DNA of 64,000 bases from positions 14,400 to 78,399 of the forward strand of contig UWSI01000005.1 in assembly GCA_900541895.1 (NCBI GenBank). The letters are read 5' to 3'. Positions within the stretch are counted from its first letter, which is position 1; each line of letters begins with the position of its first letter. Both the position numbers and the translations under genes were made by a program. Under the pieces are notes generated by a model. The model made no database searches, was not told the origin of the DNA, and was given only the letters and a program-made list of their open reading frames with translations. Positions 49,013 through 56,555 of the stretch are shown in pieces. This DNA is from an uncultured Actinomyces sp. Its GTDB lineage: Bacteria; Actinomycetota; Actinomycetes; Actinomycetales; Actinomycetaceae.

Positions 49013-50296
49013 TTAGCCCACGCGGTCCAAAATGATGTGACGAGGAGCGGGTGCGGTTTCGCTAATCGCCACTCCCCCGTCCAGCGCTTCAAGGGCGCGG
49101 GGAATGCGCCATTCGTCGTCGGTGCGCAAGGTGAAGAGCGGCTGGCCCGCCTTGACCTGATCACCGGGCTTGGCGTGGATTTCAATACCCGCACCAGCCT
49201 GTACCGGATCATCCTTGACTGCACGGCCCGCACCCAACCTCCACGAGGCCACGCCCACGCTAAGTGCATCCATTTCGGAAACGAAGCCATCGGCCTCGGC
49301 AGTGACAGTGTGGGTCAGCGTTGAGGTCGGCAGCGTGGCGTCGGGGTCTCCGCCCTGTTCACGGATCATTGCGCGCCAGGTATCCATCGCACGACCGTCC
49401 TTGAGAGCAGCCTCAACGTCGACATCGCTCTTACCGGCCATGGAAAGCATGGTTCGGGCAAGCTCAACGGTTAATTCCACGACATCTGCGGGACCGCCGC
49501 CGGCCAGAACCTCAACGGATTCTTCGACCTCGAGCGCATTACCGACCTTGAGTCCCAGCGGGGTGGACATATCGGTGAGTAGCGCTTGGGTCTTCACACC
49601 GGCATCTCGTCCAAGATCAACCATGGTGCGGGCAAGCTCGCGGGCATTGTCGATGTCCTTCATGAATGCGCCGCTGCCAACCTTGACGTCCAAGACCAGC
49701 GAATCGGTGCCTTCGGCAATCTTCTTCGACATGATCGACGAGGCAATCAGCGGAATGCAATCGACGGTTGACGTGATATCGCGCAGTGCGTAGAGCTTCT
49801 TATCTGCGGGGGCAAGTCCCGCACCCGCCGCGCAAATAACAGCGCCGCAGCCTTCGCCCAACTGATGGTAGATCTCTTCATTGGACAGCGCGGCACGCCA
49901 GCCGGGGATGGCCTCGAGTTTGTCCAAGGTTCCGCCTGTGTGCCCAAGGCCTCGGCCTGAAAGCTGCGGAACGGCAACACCAAAACACGCAACCAGTGGC
50001 GCAAGAGGAAGGGTGATCTTATCGCCCACGCCACCGGTTGAGTGCTTATCAGCGGTTACGCGGGAAATACGCGCAAAATCCATACGCTCGCCGGAATCGA
50101 TCATGGCCTGGGTCCAGGTAACGATTTCTTCCCGATCCATTCCACGCAGGAAGACGGCCATGGCAAGGGCTGCCATTTGTTCGTCTTTCATGACCCCGCG
50201 CGTGTAGGCATCAATGGTCCACTGGATTTCTTCAGTGGACAGTTTCCCGCCATCGCGCTTCACGCGGATGACGTCGACGGCATCAAACTGTTTCAT
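49013..50296 (-). CDS. deoA: Thymidine (pyrimidine-nucleoside) phosphorylase
   Basis: 427 residues from the ATG at 50296, with GGAAGG six bases upstream; the open frame extends to 50362 without support. Family motifs: 'IRVKRDGGKLS', 'DKHSTGGVGDKITLPLAPLVA', 'SGRGLGHTGGTLDKLEAIPG', 'IASSIMSKKIAEGTDSLVLDVKVGSGAFM', with the C-terminal mixed domain 'EIHAKPGDQVKAGQPLFTL'. It cleaves thymidine or deoxyuridine with phosphate. Deoxycytidine reaches it through Cdd, encoded just upstream. Confidence 0.95.
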   Translation of the reverse strand: MKQFDAVDVIRVKRDGGKLSTEEIQWTIDAYTRGVMKDEQMAALAMAVFLRGMDREEIVTWTQAMIDSGERMDFARISRVTADKHSTGGVGDKITLPLAPLVACFGVAVPQLSGRGLGHTGGTLDKLEAIPGWRAALSNEEIYHQLGEGCGAVICAAGAGLAPADKKLYALRDITSTVDCIPLIASSIMSKKIAEGTDSLVLDVKVGSGAFMKDIDNARELARTMVDLGRDAGVKTQALLTDMSTPLGLKVGNALEVEESVEVLAGGGPADVVELTVELARTMLSMAGKSDVDVEAALKDGRAMDTWRAMIREQGGDPDATLPTSTLTHTVTAEADGFVSEMDALSVGVASWRLGAGRAVKDDPVQAGAGIEIHAKPGDQVKAGQPLFTLRTDDEWRIPRALEALDGGVAISETAPAPRHIILDRVG

Positions 50297-50380
50297 GATG
50301 TCCTTCCTGGGTGTTGTTGTCGGGCTATGTGTGTGGCGGACGTACATGCCACTTGATGACACATACGCCCGCCACAGTGA

Positions 50381-50797
50381 TTAGTCTTCTACGAATCGCG
50401 CGGAGGCGACTTCAGTCAGGTCGTGCGGACCAAAAGCTCCGGGGAGCACTTGCTTCATGGACATGACGCCATCGGGCATCAGAACCAAGCAGTCATTCCC
50501 ACCGTGCTCAAAAATAAGCTGGCGGCAGCGTCCGCAGGGAGCCACGGGTTCGCAGTTTCCATTCACTGCGACTACCGCTGCGAGGCGACCTCCGCCCGAG
50601 CGCACCATCTGCGACACCATGCCGCATTCGGCGCAAAGGGTGATGCCATAACCGGCATTTTCCACATTGCAGCCCGAGTAGGTGTGCCCATCGGTTGTCA
50701 GTCCTGCTGCACCGACGGGGAAACCGCTATAGGGGCAGTAAGCCTGCTCCATTGCGGAGATTGCAAGATCCTTGAGCTCTTCCCAATTGATATCCAT
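50381..50797 (-). CDS. cdd: Cytidine deaminase, tetrameric type
   Basis: 138 residues from the ATG at 50797 (AAGGA eight bases upstream; an ATG at 50812 is in frame). The zinc site is the three-Cys kind: 'LCAECGM' with catalytic Glu, plus 'PCGRCRQ'. 'YCPYSGFPVGAA' and 'GCNVENAGYG' bind substrate. It deaminates cytidine and deoxycytidine to (deoxy)uridine, feeding DeoA. It starts 30 bases after the second permease gene, so transport and catabolism are one transcription unit. Confidence 0.95.
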   Translation of the reverse strand: MDINWEELKDLAISAMEQAYCPYSGFPVGAAGLTTDGHTYSGCNVENAGYGITLCAECGMVSQMVRSGGGRLAAVVAVNGNCEPVAPCGRCRQLIFEHGGNDCLVLMPDGVMSMKQVLPGAFGPHDLTEVASARFVED

Positions 50798-50827
50798 GTT
50801 TGGGTCCTTCATCTACCTAGCCGTCGA

Positions 50828-52102
50828 TCACTTCGTGTAAGGAACGTTTTCGGCTGCCGGCGGACGCGACTTTCCAACGAATCCAGCGACCGCAATGATG
50901 GTCACGATGTAAGGAATCATCGAAATCAAATCCGAAGGAATGGACTGCTCAAGGTTGGGCAGCAAGCGGGCGAGCGCCTGAGCGAAGCCGAACATCAGCG
51001 CTGCACCCATCGCACCGATCGGGTGCCACTTACCCAAAATCATTGCCGCAAGGGCGATGTAGCCGTTACCTGCGGAGATATTGTCGGTGAAGGAGAGACC
51101 CGAACCGATGGTGAAAAATGCACCGCCCAATCCAGCAAAACCAGAAGCGAGGATTGCATTGAGGGTTCGCGTGCGATTGACGTTGATGCCCACAGTATCT
51201 GCAGCGCGTGGGTGCTCACCACAGGCGCGAAGGCGCAGGCCCCAACGTGAGCGGTAAAGGTAAACCGCCAAGAAAATCACCGTGGCGTACATCAGGTACA
51301 CCAAGATGTTGTGGTTGAAAAGCACGGGACCAAGAATCGGGATCTCCCCCAGGATCGGGATCTTGATGTCAGAAAGCGAGAATCTGTTCGTGTTGAACAG
51401 TTCGGGCTTCTTCGTCATCCACGTTCCGTAGAAGAAAGTTGTCAGGCCCGCTGCCAAGACGTTCAAAACCACACCGACGATGATCTGATCCACACCGTAC
51501 TTGACCGAGAAGAGTGCCAAGAGGCAGCCAAGGAAGGCACCCGCGATCGGCGCAGCGATCAAACCTGCCCACGAGGTCTGGAAGAAGGACGCTGCCATGA
51601 CGCCAGCGAAAGCACCCAAGAGCAGGTCACCTTCAATGGCGATATTGACAACGCCAATGCGTTCGGAGACGACGCCCGAAAGGGAACCGAAGATCAGAGG
51701 CGTCGAGATTGCCACTGTGGAGTAGAGGGTGGAGGTCAGTGTTACGACACCGGCCGACCCCGAACCCGCGTAGACCAAGAAGCCGAAGACCGTTGCAATC
51801 CCAGCGACAATCATCATGGTGACGTCAAGCCAACGCGGATTCTGACGGCGCGCCCACACCGAGTAGATCGACCAAGCCGTCACCACAAGAGTAAGTAGCG
51901 TCAGTACCAGAAGGAGAGGACGACCGGGGGTCACGATGTCCTCAATATTGATGCTCTGGGACTTGTCATTGAGCCTGATAGTGACATCGCCACTGACCTT
52001 GACGACGAAAAGAATCTGCAGAAGGGCTGCCAGAACGTAGACAACCGGCATCTTCCACGAACGCTTCAGCTGAACATCATTCATTGCGCGTGTCTGGCTC
52101 AT
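50828..52102 (-). CDS. Nucleoside ABC transporter permease (NupQ-like)
   Basis: A 424-residue membrane protein of the BPD_transp_2 family with ten or so helices. The 'LAAMILGKWHPIGAMGAALMFGFAQAL' and 'GLRLRACGEHPRAADTVGINV' regions are the EAA-like coupling segment and conserved core of nucleoside/sugar permeases. The N-terminal extension carries three helices and a short exported loop. Its ATG overlaps the stop of the other permease by four bases. It forms the heterodimeric channel with it. Confidence 0.92.
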   Translation of the reverse strand: MSQTRAMNDVQLKRSWKMPVVYVLAALLQILFVVKVSGDVTIRLNDKSQSINIEDIVTPGRPLLLVLTLLTLVVTAWSIYSVWARRQNPRWLDVTMMIVAGIATVFGFLVYAGSGSAGVVTLTSTLYSTVAISTPLIFGSLSGVVSERIGVVNIAIEGDLLLGAFAGVMAASFFQTSWAGLIAAPIAGAFLGCLLALFSVKYGVDQIIVGVVLNVLAAGLTTFFYGTWMTKKPELFNTNRFSLSDIKIPILGEIPILGPVLFNHNILVYLMYATVIFLAVYLYRSRWGLRLRACGEHPRAADTVGINVNRTRTLNAILASGFAGLGGAFFTIGSGLSFTDNISAGNGYIALAAMILGKWHPIGAMGAALMFGFAQALARLLPNLEQSIPSDLISMIPYIVTIIAVAGFVGKSRPPAAENVPYTK

Positions 52103-53364
52103 CGTGCCTCTCCTTCCGTATCGGCGGAGGCACCATCAATGGCGGCATCGCCACCCTTGAATGCTGCGTCTTCCTTCACTGCCGAGGCCATGGCCGGGGT
52201 CTTCCCATCCTCTTCAGAATGCTCACCGCTCAGTTCAGCGAGCTCGACGCGCACGCTCTTCTTAGTTTCCTTTGGCAGATGGAAGAGCCAGCGGACCAGC
52301 ATGGGAGCTGCGATCAGCAAGACGATCACTGACTGGAGGATCAAGATCATATCGATCGGAACGCCCTTGGCCTGCATGGTATAGCCACCGGCTTTAAAGG
52401 CTCCGAAGAGGATACCCGCACCCAGAGTGCCCAGCGGCTTGTTCCGGCCCAGAAGAGCAACCGTGATGGCGTCGAAACCGATAGAACCAGCGATATCCCT
52501 TGAAACGTAGCCAACAGTACCCAAGGCTTCGTTTGCGCCTGCAAGTCCCAGGAAAGCGCCGGAGATCACCATGGTAATTGCGGTGATCTTTCCGACTGAA
52601 ATGCCAGCGGTACGTGCGGCCTCGGGATTGGCACCAACTGCGCGGATTTCAAAGCCAAGGGTCGAGCGCTCAATGAGCCACCAGAAAACAATGACGGCAA
52701 GGAGTGCGACAAAAAGACCAACGTGAATCTTGAAGGGGGCATCCAGGATGCGGGTAAAGGCAGCTGAATCCGCGACCTTCGGGGTTTGAGGCTGATTAGA
52801 ACCGGGAACCTGCCACGATTTCTTCGAGAGGATGTAGCCCAGCGCCAAGGTCGCAATCGAGTTCAGCATGATGGTGACAATGACTTCGTTCGCTCCGGTC
52901 TTTGCCTTAAGTACACCGGCAATTCCCGCATAGAGCGCGCCGGCAACCATCGCGGCAAGAAGAGCAACAAGAGTGTGAACGACGGGCGGCAGGTTCATTG
53001 CAAAACCAACCCAGACAGCGGCAAGGGCACCAAAGATGATCTGGCCTTTGCCACCGATGTTGAACAGGCCTGCGCGGAAGCCCAAGGCAAGGCCCAATCC
53101 CCCCAATACCAAGGGGATGGAGAAGAACAGGGACTCTGTCAAGGGTTTGATCTGACGCTGGAAACTCCGAGCGGATGGGTCGAAGATCGCTCCGCGGAAC
53201 ATCGCGTAGTAGGCATCGAGTACCGATGCACCGGTCATCGCGATCAGAATGGCACCGATAGCGAAGGCGATGAGAACCGCAAGGATGGAAACGAACCATC
53301 GCGATCCCAGGATATGACGGCACACAATCAGTGCCTTCGAAGGACGCTTTACCGCGGTCATCAC
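52099..53364 (-). CDS. Nucleoside ABC transporter permease (NupP-like)
   Basis: A 421-residue BPD_transp_2 permease with 'YYAMFRGAIFDPS', 'LGLALGFRAGLFNIGGKGQIIFGALAA' and 'EIRAVGANPEAARTAGISVGKI' in order, the pattern of BmpC/NupP proteins that receive substrate from BMP lipoproteins. The C-terminal about 60 residues are a charged cytoplasmic tail rich in Glu and Ala, longer than usual. It overlaps both neighbours by four bases (nupO-like before, second permease after), giving fixed stoichiometry. Confidence 0.92.
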   Translation of the reverse strand: MMTAVKRPSKALIVCRHILGSRWFVSILAVLIAFAIGAILIAMTGASVLDAYYAMFRGAIFDPSARSFQRQIKPLTESLFFSIPLVLGGLGLALGFRAGLFNIGGKGQIIFGALAAVWVGFAMNLPPVVHTLVALLAAMVAGALYAGIAGVLKAKTGANEVIVTIMLNSIATLALGYILSKKSWQVPGSNQPQTPKVADSAAFTRILDAPFKIHVGLFVALLAVIVFWWLIERSTLGFEIRAVGANPEAARTAGISVGKITAITMVISGAFLGLAGANEALGTVGYVSRDIAGSIGFDAITVALLGRNKPLGTLGAGILFGAFKAGGYTMQAKGVPIDMILILQSVIVLLIAAPMLVRWLFHLPKETKKSVRVELAELSGEHSEEDGKTPAMASAVKEDAAFKGGDAAIDGASADTEGEAR

Positions 53365-54923
53365 TTCTCCTCCACGTGTGAATCCGAAACCTCAACGTGT
53401 TCGTGCACGCCCTCGACGGCCTCGTCATAGGGAACACCAGCCATCATCAAACCAAGAACATCACGCGAAGTGTCCGCGGGGACGATTCCCATCACGCGGC
53501 CTCGGTACATCACGACGATACGGTCGGCAAGCGAGATCACTTCATCCAATTCCGATGAGATCAGAAGGACGGGAATGTTCTGGTCGCGCACCTCAACAAT
53601 GCGCTTGTGAATGAATTCGATAGAACCAACATCCACACCGCGGGTGGGCTGGTTCGCGACAAGCAGATTAAGATCCTTCGACATCTCACGCGCGACGACA
53701 ACCTTCTGCTGATTTCCACCCGAAAGCGAGGAAATCGGGTCGTTGATTGAGGTCAAACGAATATCAAATTCCTGCTCTTTATCGCGCGCGTTCTGCGCAA
53801 TAGCTCCCAGCTTAAGCATTGGGCCCGATGCGAAGGAGGAATCCTTGTACTGGTCCAAAATTAGGTTCTCGGCGATGGAGAAAGTAGAAATAATGCCATC
53901 GGTCGATCGGTCTTCGGGAATGAAGCCAACACCGGCGTCCAAAGACTTACGAGGACCCGCGTGGGAAATATCTTCGCCTTCCAGAAGAATTTCACCAGAA
54001 TCTGGGGTACACAGACCCAAAACGCTTTGCGCCAATTCGGTCTGGCCATTACCCTGCACGCCCGCGACGGCGACGATTTCGCCTCGCTCTACGGCGAAAG
54101 AGACATGATCAAGAAGCGGAACTCCCTGGGGCGAAAGCATGGAGACCGCCTTGAATTCAAGTCCCCCACCGCTGGGCGCTGCGGGAGTTTTTTGGACGCG
54201 CATCATAACGGAGCGGCCCACCATCTTATTCGCCAATTCTGATTCAGAATCTTGCGGAGAGGCTTCGCCGACAACGGTACCGCGTCGAATCACGGTAATT
54301 TCGTCTGCAACGGCTCGAACTTCGCGAAGCTTGTGAGTGATGAAGACAATCGAGGTTCCCGCGTCGGCAAGCTGACGCATGATCGCCATGAGTTCATCTG
54401 TTTCTTGAGGCGTGAGCACTGCCGTTGGCTCATCAAGAATCAGGACCTTCGCCTGGCGCGACAGCGCTTTAACAATTTCAACTCGCTGCTGGGCACCGAC
54501 GGAAAGATCTTCAATGAGCGCATCGGGATCAAGATCGAAACCAAAACGCGCTGAAACCTCTTTCACGGTCTTACGCGCCTGAGCAAGATCAATCAAGCCG
54601 CTTGCCTTGGTCGGTTCAAAACCCAGTGCGATCGATTCTGCAACAGTGAACACCGGGATCAGCATGAAGTGCTGGTGAACCATACCAATGCCAGCTGCAA
54701 CAGCGTCACCGGGTCCGCCGAAGTGAACAGGCTTTCCATCGATGAGGATTTCTCCTTCATCGGGCTGGTGAAGGCCGTAGAGCACGTTCATCAACGTCGA
54801 TTTACCCGCTCCATTTTCGCCAAGAAGTGCGTGAATGTGGCCTTCTTCAATTGTCAGGTTGATGTCGTTATTTGCGACCAGAGGACCGAAACGTTTGGTG
54901 ATCCCCTTCAGCTCCAATTTCAC
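53361..54923 (-). CDS. Nucleoside ABC transporter ATPase with two ABC domains (NupO-like)
   Basis: 520 residues with duplicated ATPase domains. Domain 1 has Walker A 'LLGENGAGKST', signature 'LSVGAQQRVEI' and Walker B 'VLILDEPTAVL'. Domain 2 has the degenerate Walker A 'AGVQGNGQTEL', signature 'LSGGNQQKVVV' and 'LLVANQPTRG', where the usual Asp-Glu is replaced. This one-active-one-degenerate layout is normal for the sugar/nucleoside importer class. It lies 104 bases after the BMP gene, across a terminator-like hairpin. Confidence 0.94.
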   Translation of the reverse strand: MKLELKGITKRFGPLVANNDINLTIEEGHIHALLGENGAGKSTLMNVLYGLHQPDEGEILIDGKPVHFGGPGDAVAAGIGMVHQHFMLIPVFTVAESIALGFEPTKASGLIDLAQARKTVKEVSARFGFDLDPDALIEDLSVGAQQRVEIVKALSRQAKVLILDEPTAVLTPQETDELMAIMRQLADAGTSIVFITHKLREVRAVADEITVIRRGTVVGEASPQDSESELANKMVGRSVMMRVQKTPAAPSGGGLEFKAVSMLSPQGVPLLDHVSFAVERGEIVAVAGVQGNGQTELAQSVLGLCTPDSGEILLEGEDISHAGPRKSLDAGVGFIPEDRSTDGIISTFSIAENLILDQYKDSSFASGPMLKLGAIAQNARDKEQEFDIRLTSINDPISSLSGGNQQKVVVAREMSKDLNLLVANQPTRGVDVGSIEFIHKRIVEVRDQNIPVLLISSELDEVISLADRIVVMYRGRVMGIVPADTSRDVLGLMMAGVPYDEAVEGVHEHVEVSDSHVEEK

Positions 54924-54972
54924 TCTACTGCGCCCCTTCTGCGTGATCGAGCTCCCGTTTCAGGATAGCCGA

Positions 54973-55010
54973 AAAAAGTGGGGCGCGATGGTCGAAAACC
55001 ACCGCGCCCC
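54973..55010 (-). terminator. Intercistronic hairpin between the BMP gene and its transporter genes
   Basis: The stem GGGGCGCG (54980-54987) and CGCGCCCC (55003-55010), extended by TGGT/ACCA inside, is followed on the minus strand by ACTTTTTTC. It has the form of an intrinsic terminator located inside an otherwise continuous operon. Partial read-through would give more binding protein than permease. Confidence 0.8.
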
Positions 55011-55027
55011 AGCCTAAAACTCCCGCG

Positions 55028-56125
55028 TCACTTCGGGGAGTTTGCGGACTCAACCTTCAGCTCGCCCTTCTTGATCTGATCGGTGAGCTTGGTCAGCTCC
55101 TCCTTGAGATCCGAGGGAACCTTGGAGTCGAAATCGTGGAAGGGAGCGATGGAAACGCCACCGTTCGCCAGGGTGCCCACGTAGGGGGTTGCAGCGAACT
55201 TGCCGTTCACGGAGTCCGTGATGGCCTGCTCAACCGAAGCACCAATTTCCTTCATGACCGAGGTCAGAACGATCGACTTGTAGTCGGGGGCAGATTCGTA
55301 CCAGTCGGAGTCAACACCAATGATGTAGGTCTTGCCATCAGCCTGCGCAGCTGCTGCTGCACCCAGGCCCACGGGGCCGGCAACGGGCATGATGATGTCA
55401 GCACCCTGGTCGATGAACTGCTGTGCCTGCTGCTTGCCCAGTGCCTGGTCATCGAAGGACTGTGTGAAGGAGCCGTTCTGACTTGCCTTGTCCCAGCCGA
55501 GGACCTGGACATTGGTGCCCTTGGCCTTGTTGTAGGCTGCGACACCATCAGCGAAGCCGTCCATGAAGACGGTAACCGAAGGAATCTGGACGCCACCGAA
55601 GGTAGCAACCTTGCCGGTCTTGGTCATGCCTGCGGCGGCATAACCCGCAAGGTAGGCGGCTTCAGCGGTGTTGAAGAGCAGTGGGCGTGCGTTCTCGACG
55701 GTGACGGTCTTGTGGGAATCATCCGAGAAAGAGGAGTCAACCAGCGCGTAGTGAACATCCTTATTCTCATTTGCAGAGGCGTGGAGCGCCTTCTCGAGGT
55801 TGAAGCCAACGCCGATGATCAGGTTGCAGCCATCTGAAACCATGGATTCAGTGTTGGGCACGAAGTCTGCCGAGGAGGAGGACTCTGCCGTGTTGATCTG
55901 AATACCGAGCTTGGACTGTGCGCTCTTCAGACCGTTGTATGCGGACTCATTGAAGGACTTGTCGTCCCAACCGCCTGCGTCCGAAACAGCGCAAGCCTTG
56001 AAGCTTGCACCCTTCGATGCTGCGTCGGAGCTAGATTCTGACGAGGCCTTCTGGCCGGATGAGCACGCGGTCAGCGCGAGAGTTGCGACACCGGCAACCG
56101 CAACAAATTTGGTGAGGGTCTTCAT
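55028..56125 (-). CDS. bmp: BMP-family nucleoside-binding lipoprotein
   Basis: 365 residues from the ATG at 56125 (GGAGG nine bases upstream). Signal peptide 'MKTLTKFVAVAGVATLALTAC' in outline, with lipobox Cys. The mature part shows 'ACAVSDAGGWDDKSFNESAYNG', 'GVGFNLEKALHASANENKD', 'EAAYLAGYAAAGMTKTGKVATFGG' and 'GADIIMPVAGPVGLGAA', matching PnrA/Med purine-nucleoside receptors. It is first gene of the bmp-nupOPQ-like-cdd-deoA-deoD-deoC-mutase operon. It is the high-affinity receptor for nucleosides made outside the cell by the nuclease and nucleotidase encoded upstream. Confidence 0.93.
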   Translation of the reverse strand: MKTLTKFVAVAGVATLALTACSSGQKASSESSSDAASKGASFKACAVSDAGGWDDKSFNESAYNGLKSAQSKLGIQINTAESSSSADFVPNTESMVSDGCNLIIGVGFNLEKALHASANENKDVHYALVDSSFSDDSHKTVTVENARPLLFNTAEAAYLAGYAAAGMTKTGKVATFGGVQIPSVTVFMDGFADGVAAYNKAKGTNVQVLGWDKASQNGSFTQSFDDQALGKQQAQQFIDQGADIIMPVAGPVGLGAAAAAQADGKTYIIGVDSDWYESAPDYKSIVLTSVMKEIGASVEQAITDSVNGKFAATPYVGTLANGGVSIAPFHDFDSKVPSDLKEELTKLTDQIKKGELKVESANSPK

Positions 56126-56555
56126 GCTGTATTTCCTCCACATAGGTTGTGTACATCCAGAACTGGATAGACGCGAGGATGCGATGAGACCCAGAATGGG
56201 CACATGCATCACCGCTTGCGAGAACGCATAAGTGTGCTGCGTTGACGCCCACTAACGAGTTTCACCCGTCACAATTAGGCGTGTCAAGGCGGATTGGATA
56301 CAGCTCGATAACGAATCTATAAAACTCATCTTTTCCGCATAATTGCAGTAATTATTCATTTCTGAATCACAGTTACCCTCTCAACATATGGGCACACTTG
56401 CACAAAAACCTCAAAGCTTCGAAGCCTCAAAGATAAGCATTCTCAAATTGACACAGCTGACAAACACGGTGGGTGGCACAGCTATACGGCCATGCCACCC
56501 ACGTGCGAATTCAGTGCTCAATCAGAGTGAGATCCTCATGAGTACAGCATCCATT
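56126..56555. other. 430-base intergenic region upstream of the nucleoside operon
   Basis: No gene is seen. It holds the nucleotidase terminator (56469-56502), an AT-rich segment with two dyads (ATAATT-N5-AATTAT at 56339-56355 and ATTCA-N4-TGAAT at 56354-56367), and a TTGACA on the minus strand at 56287-56282 without a convincing -10. The dyads are candidate operators for a nucleoside-responsive regulator, which is not encoded nearby. Confidence 0.5.
56469..56502 (-). terminator. Terminator of the 5'-nucleotidase gene
   Basis: The stem GTGGGTGGCA (56469-56478) and TGCCACCCAC (56493-56502) lies 53 bases past the nucleotidase stop. On the minus strand CGTGTTTGTC follows, a weak U-tract. Confidence 0.7.
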
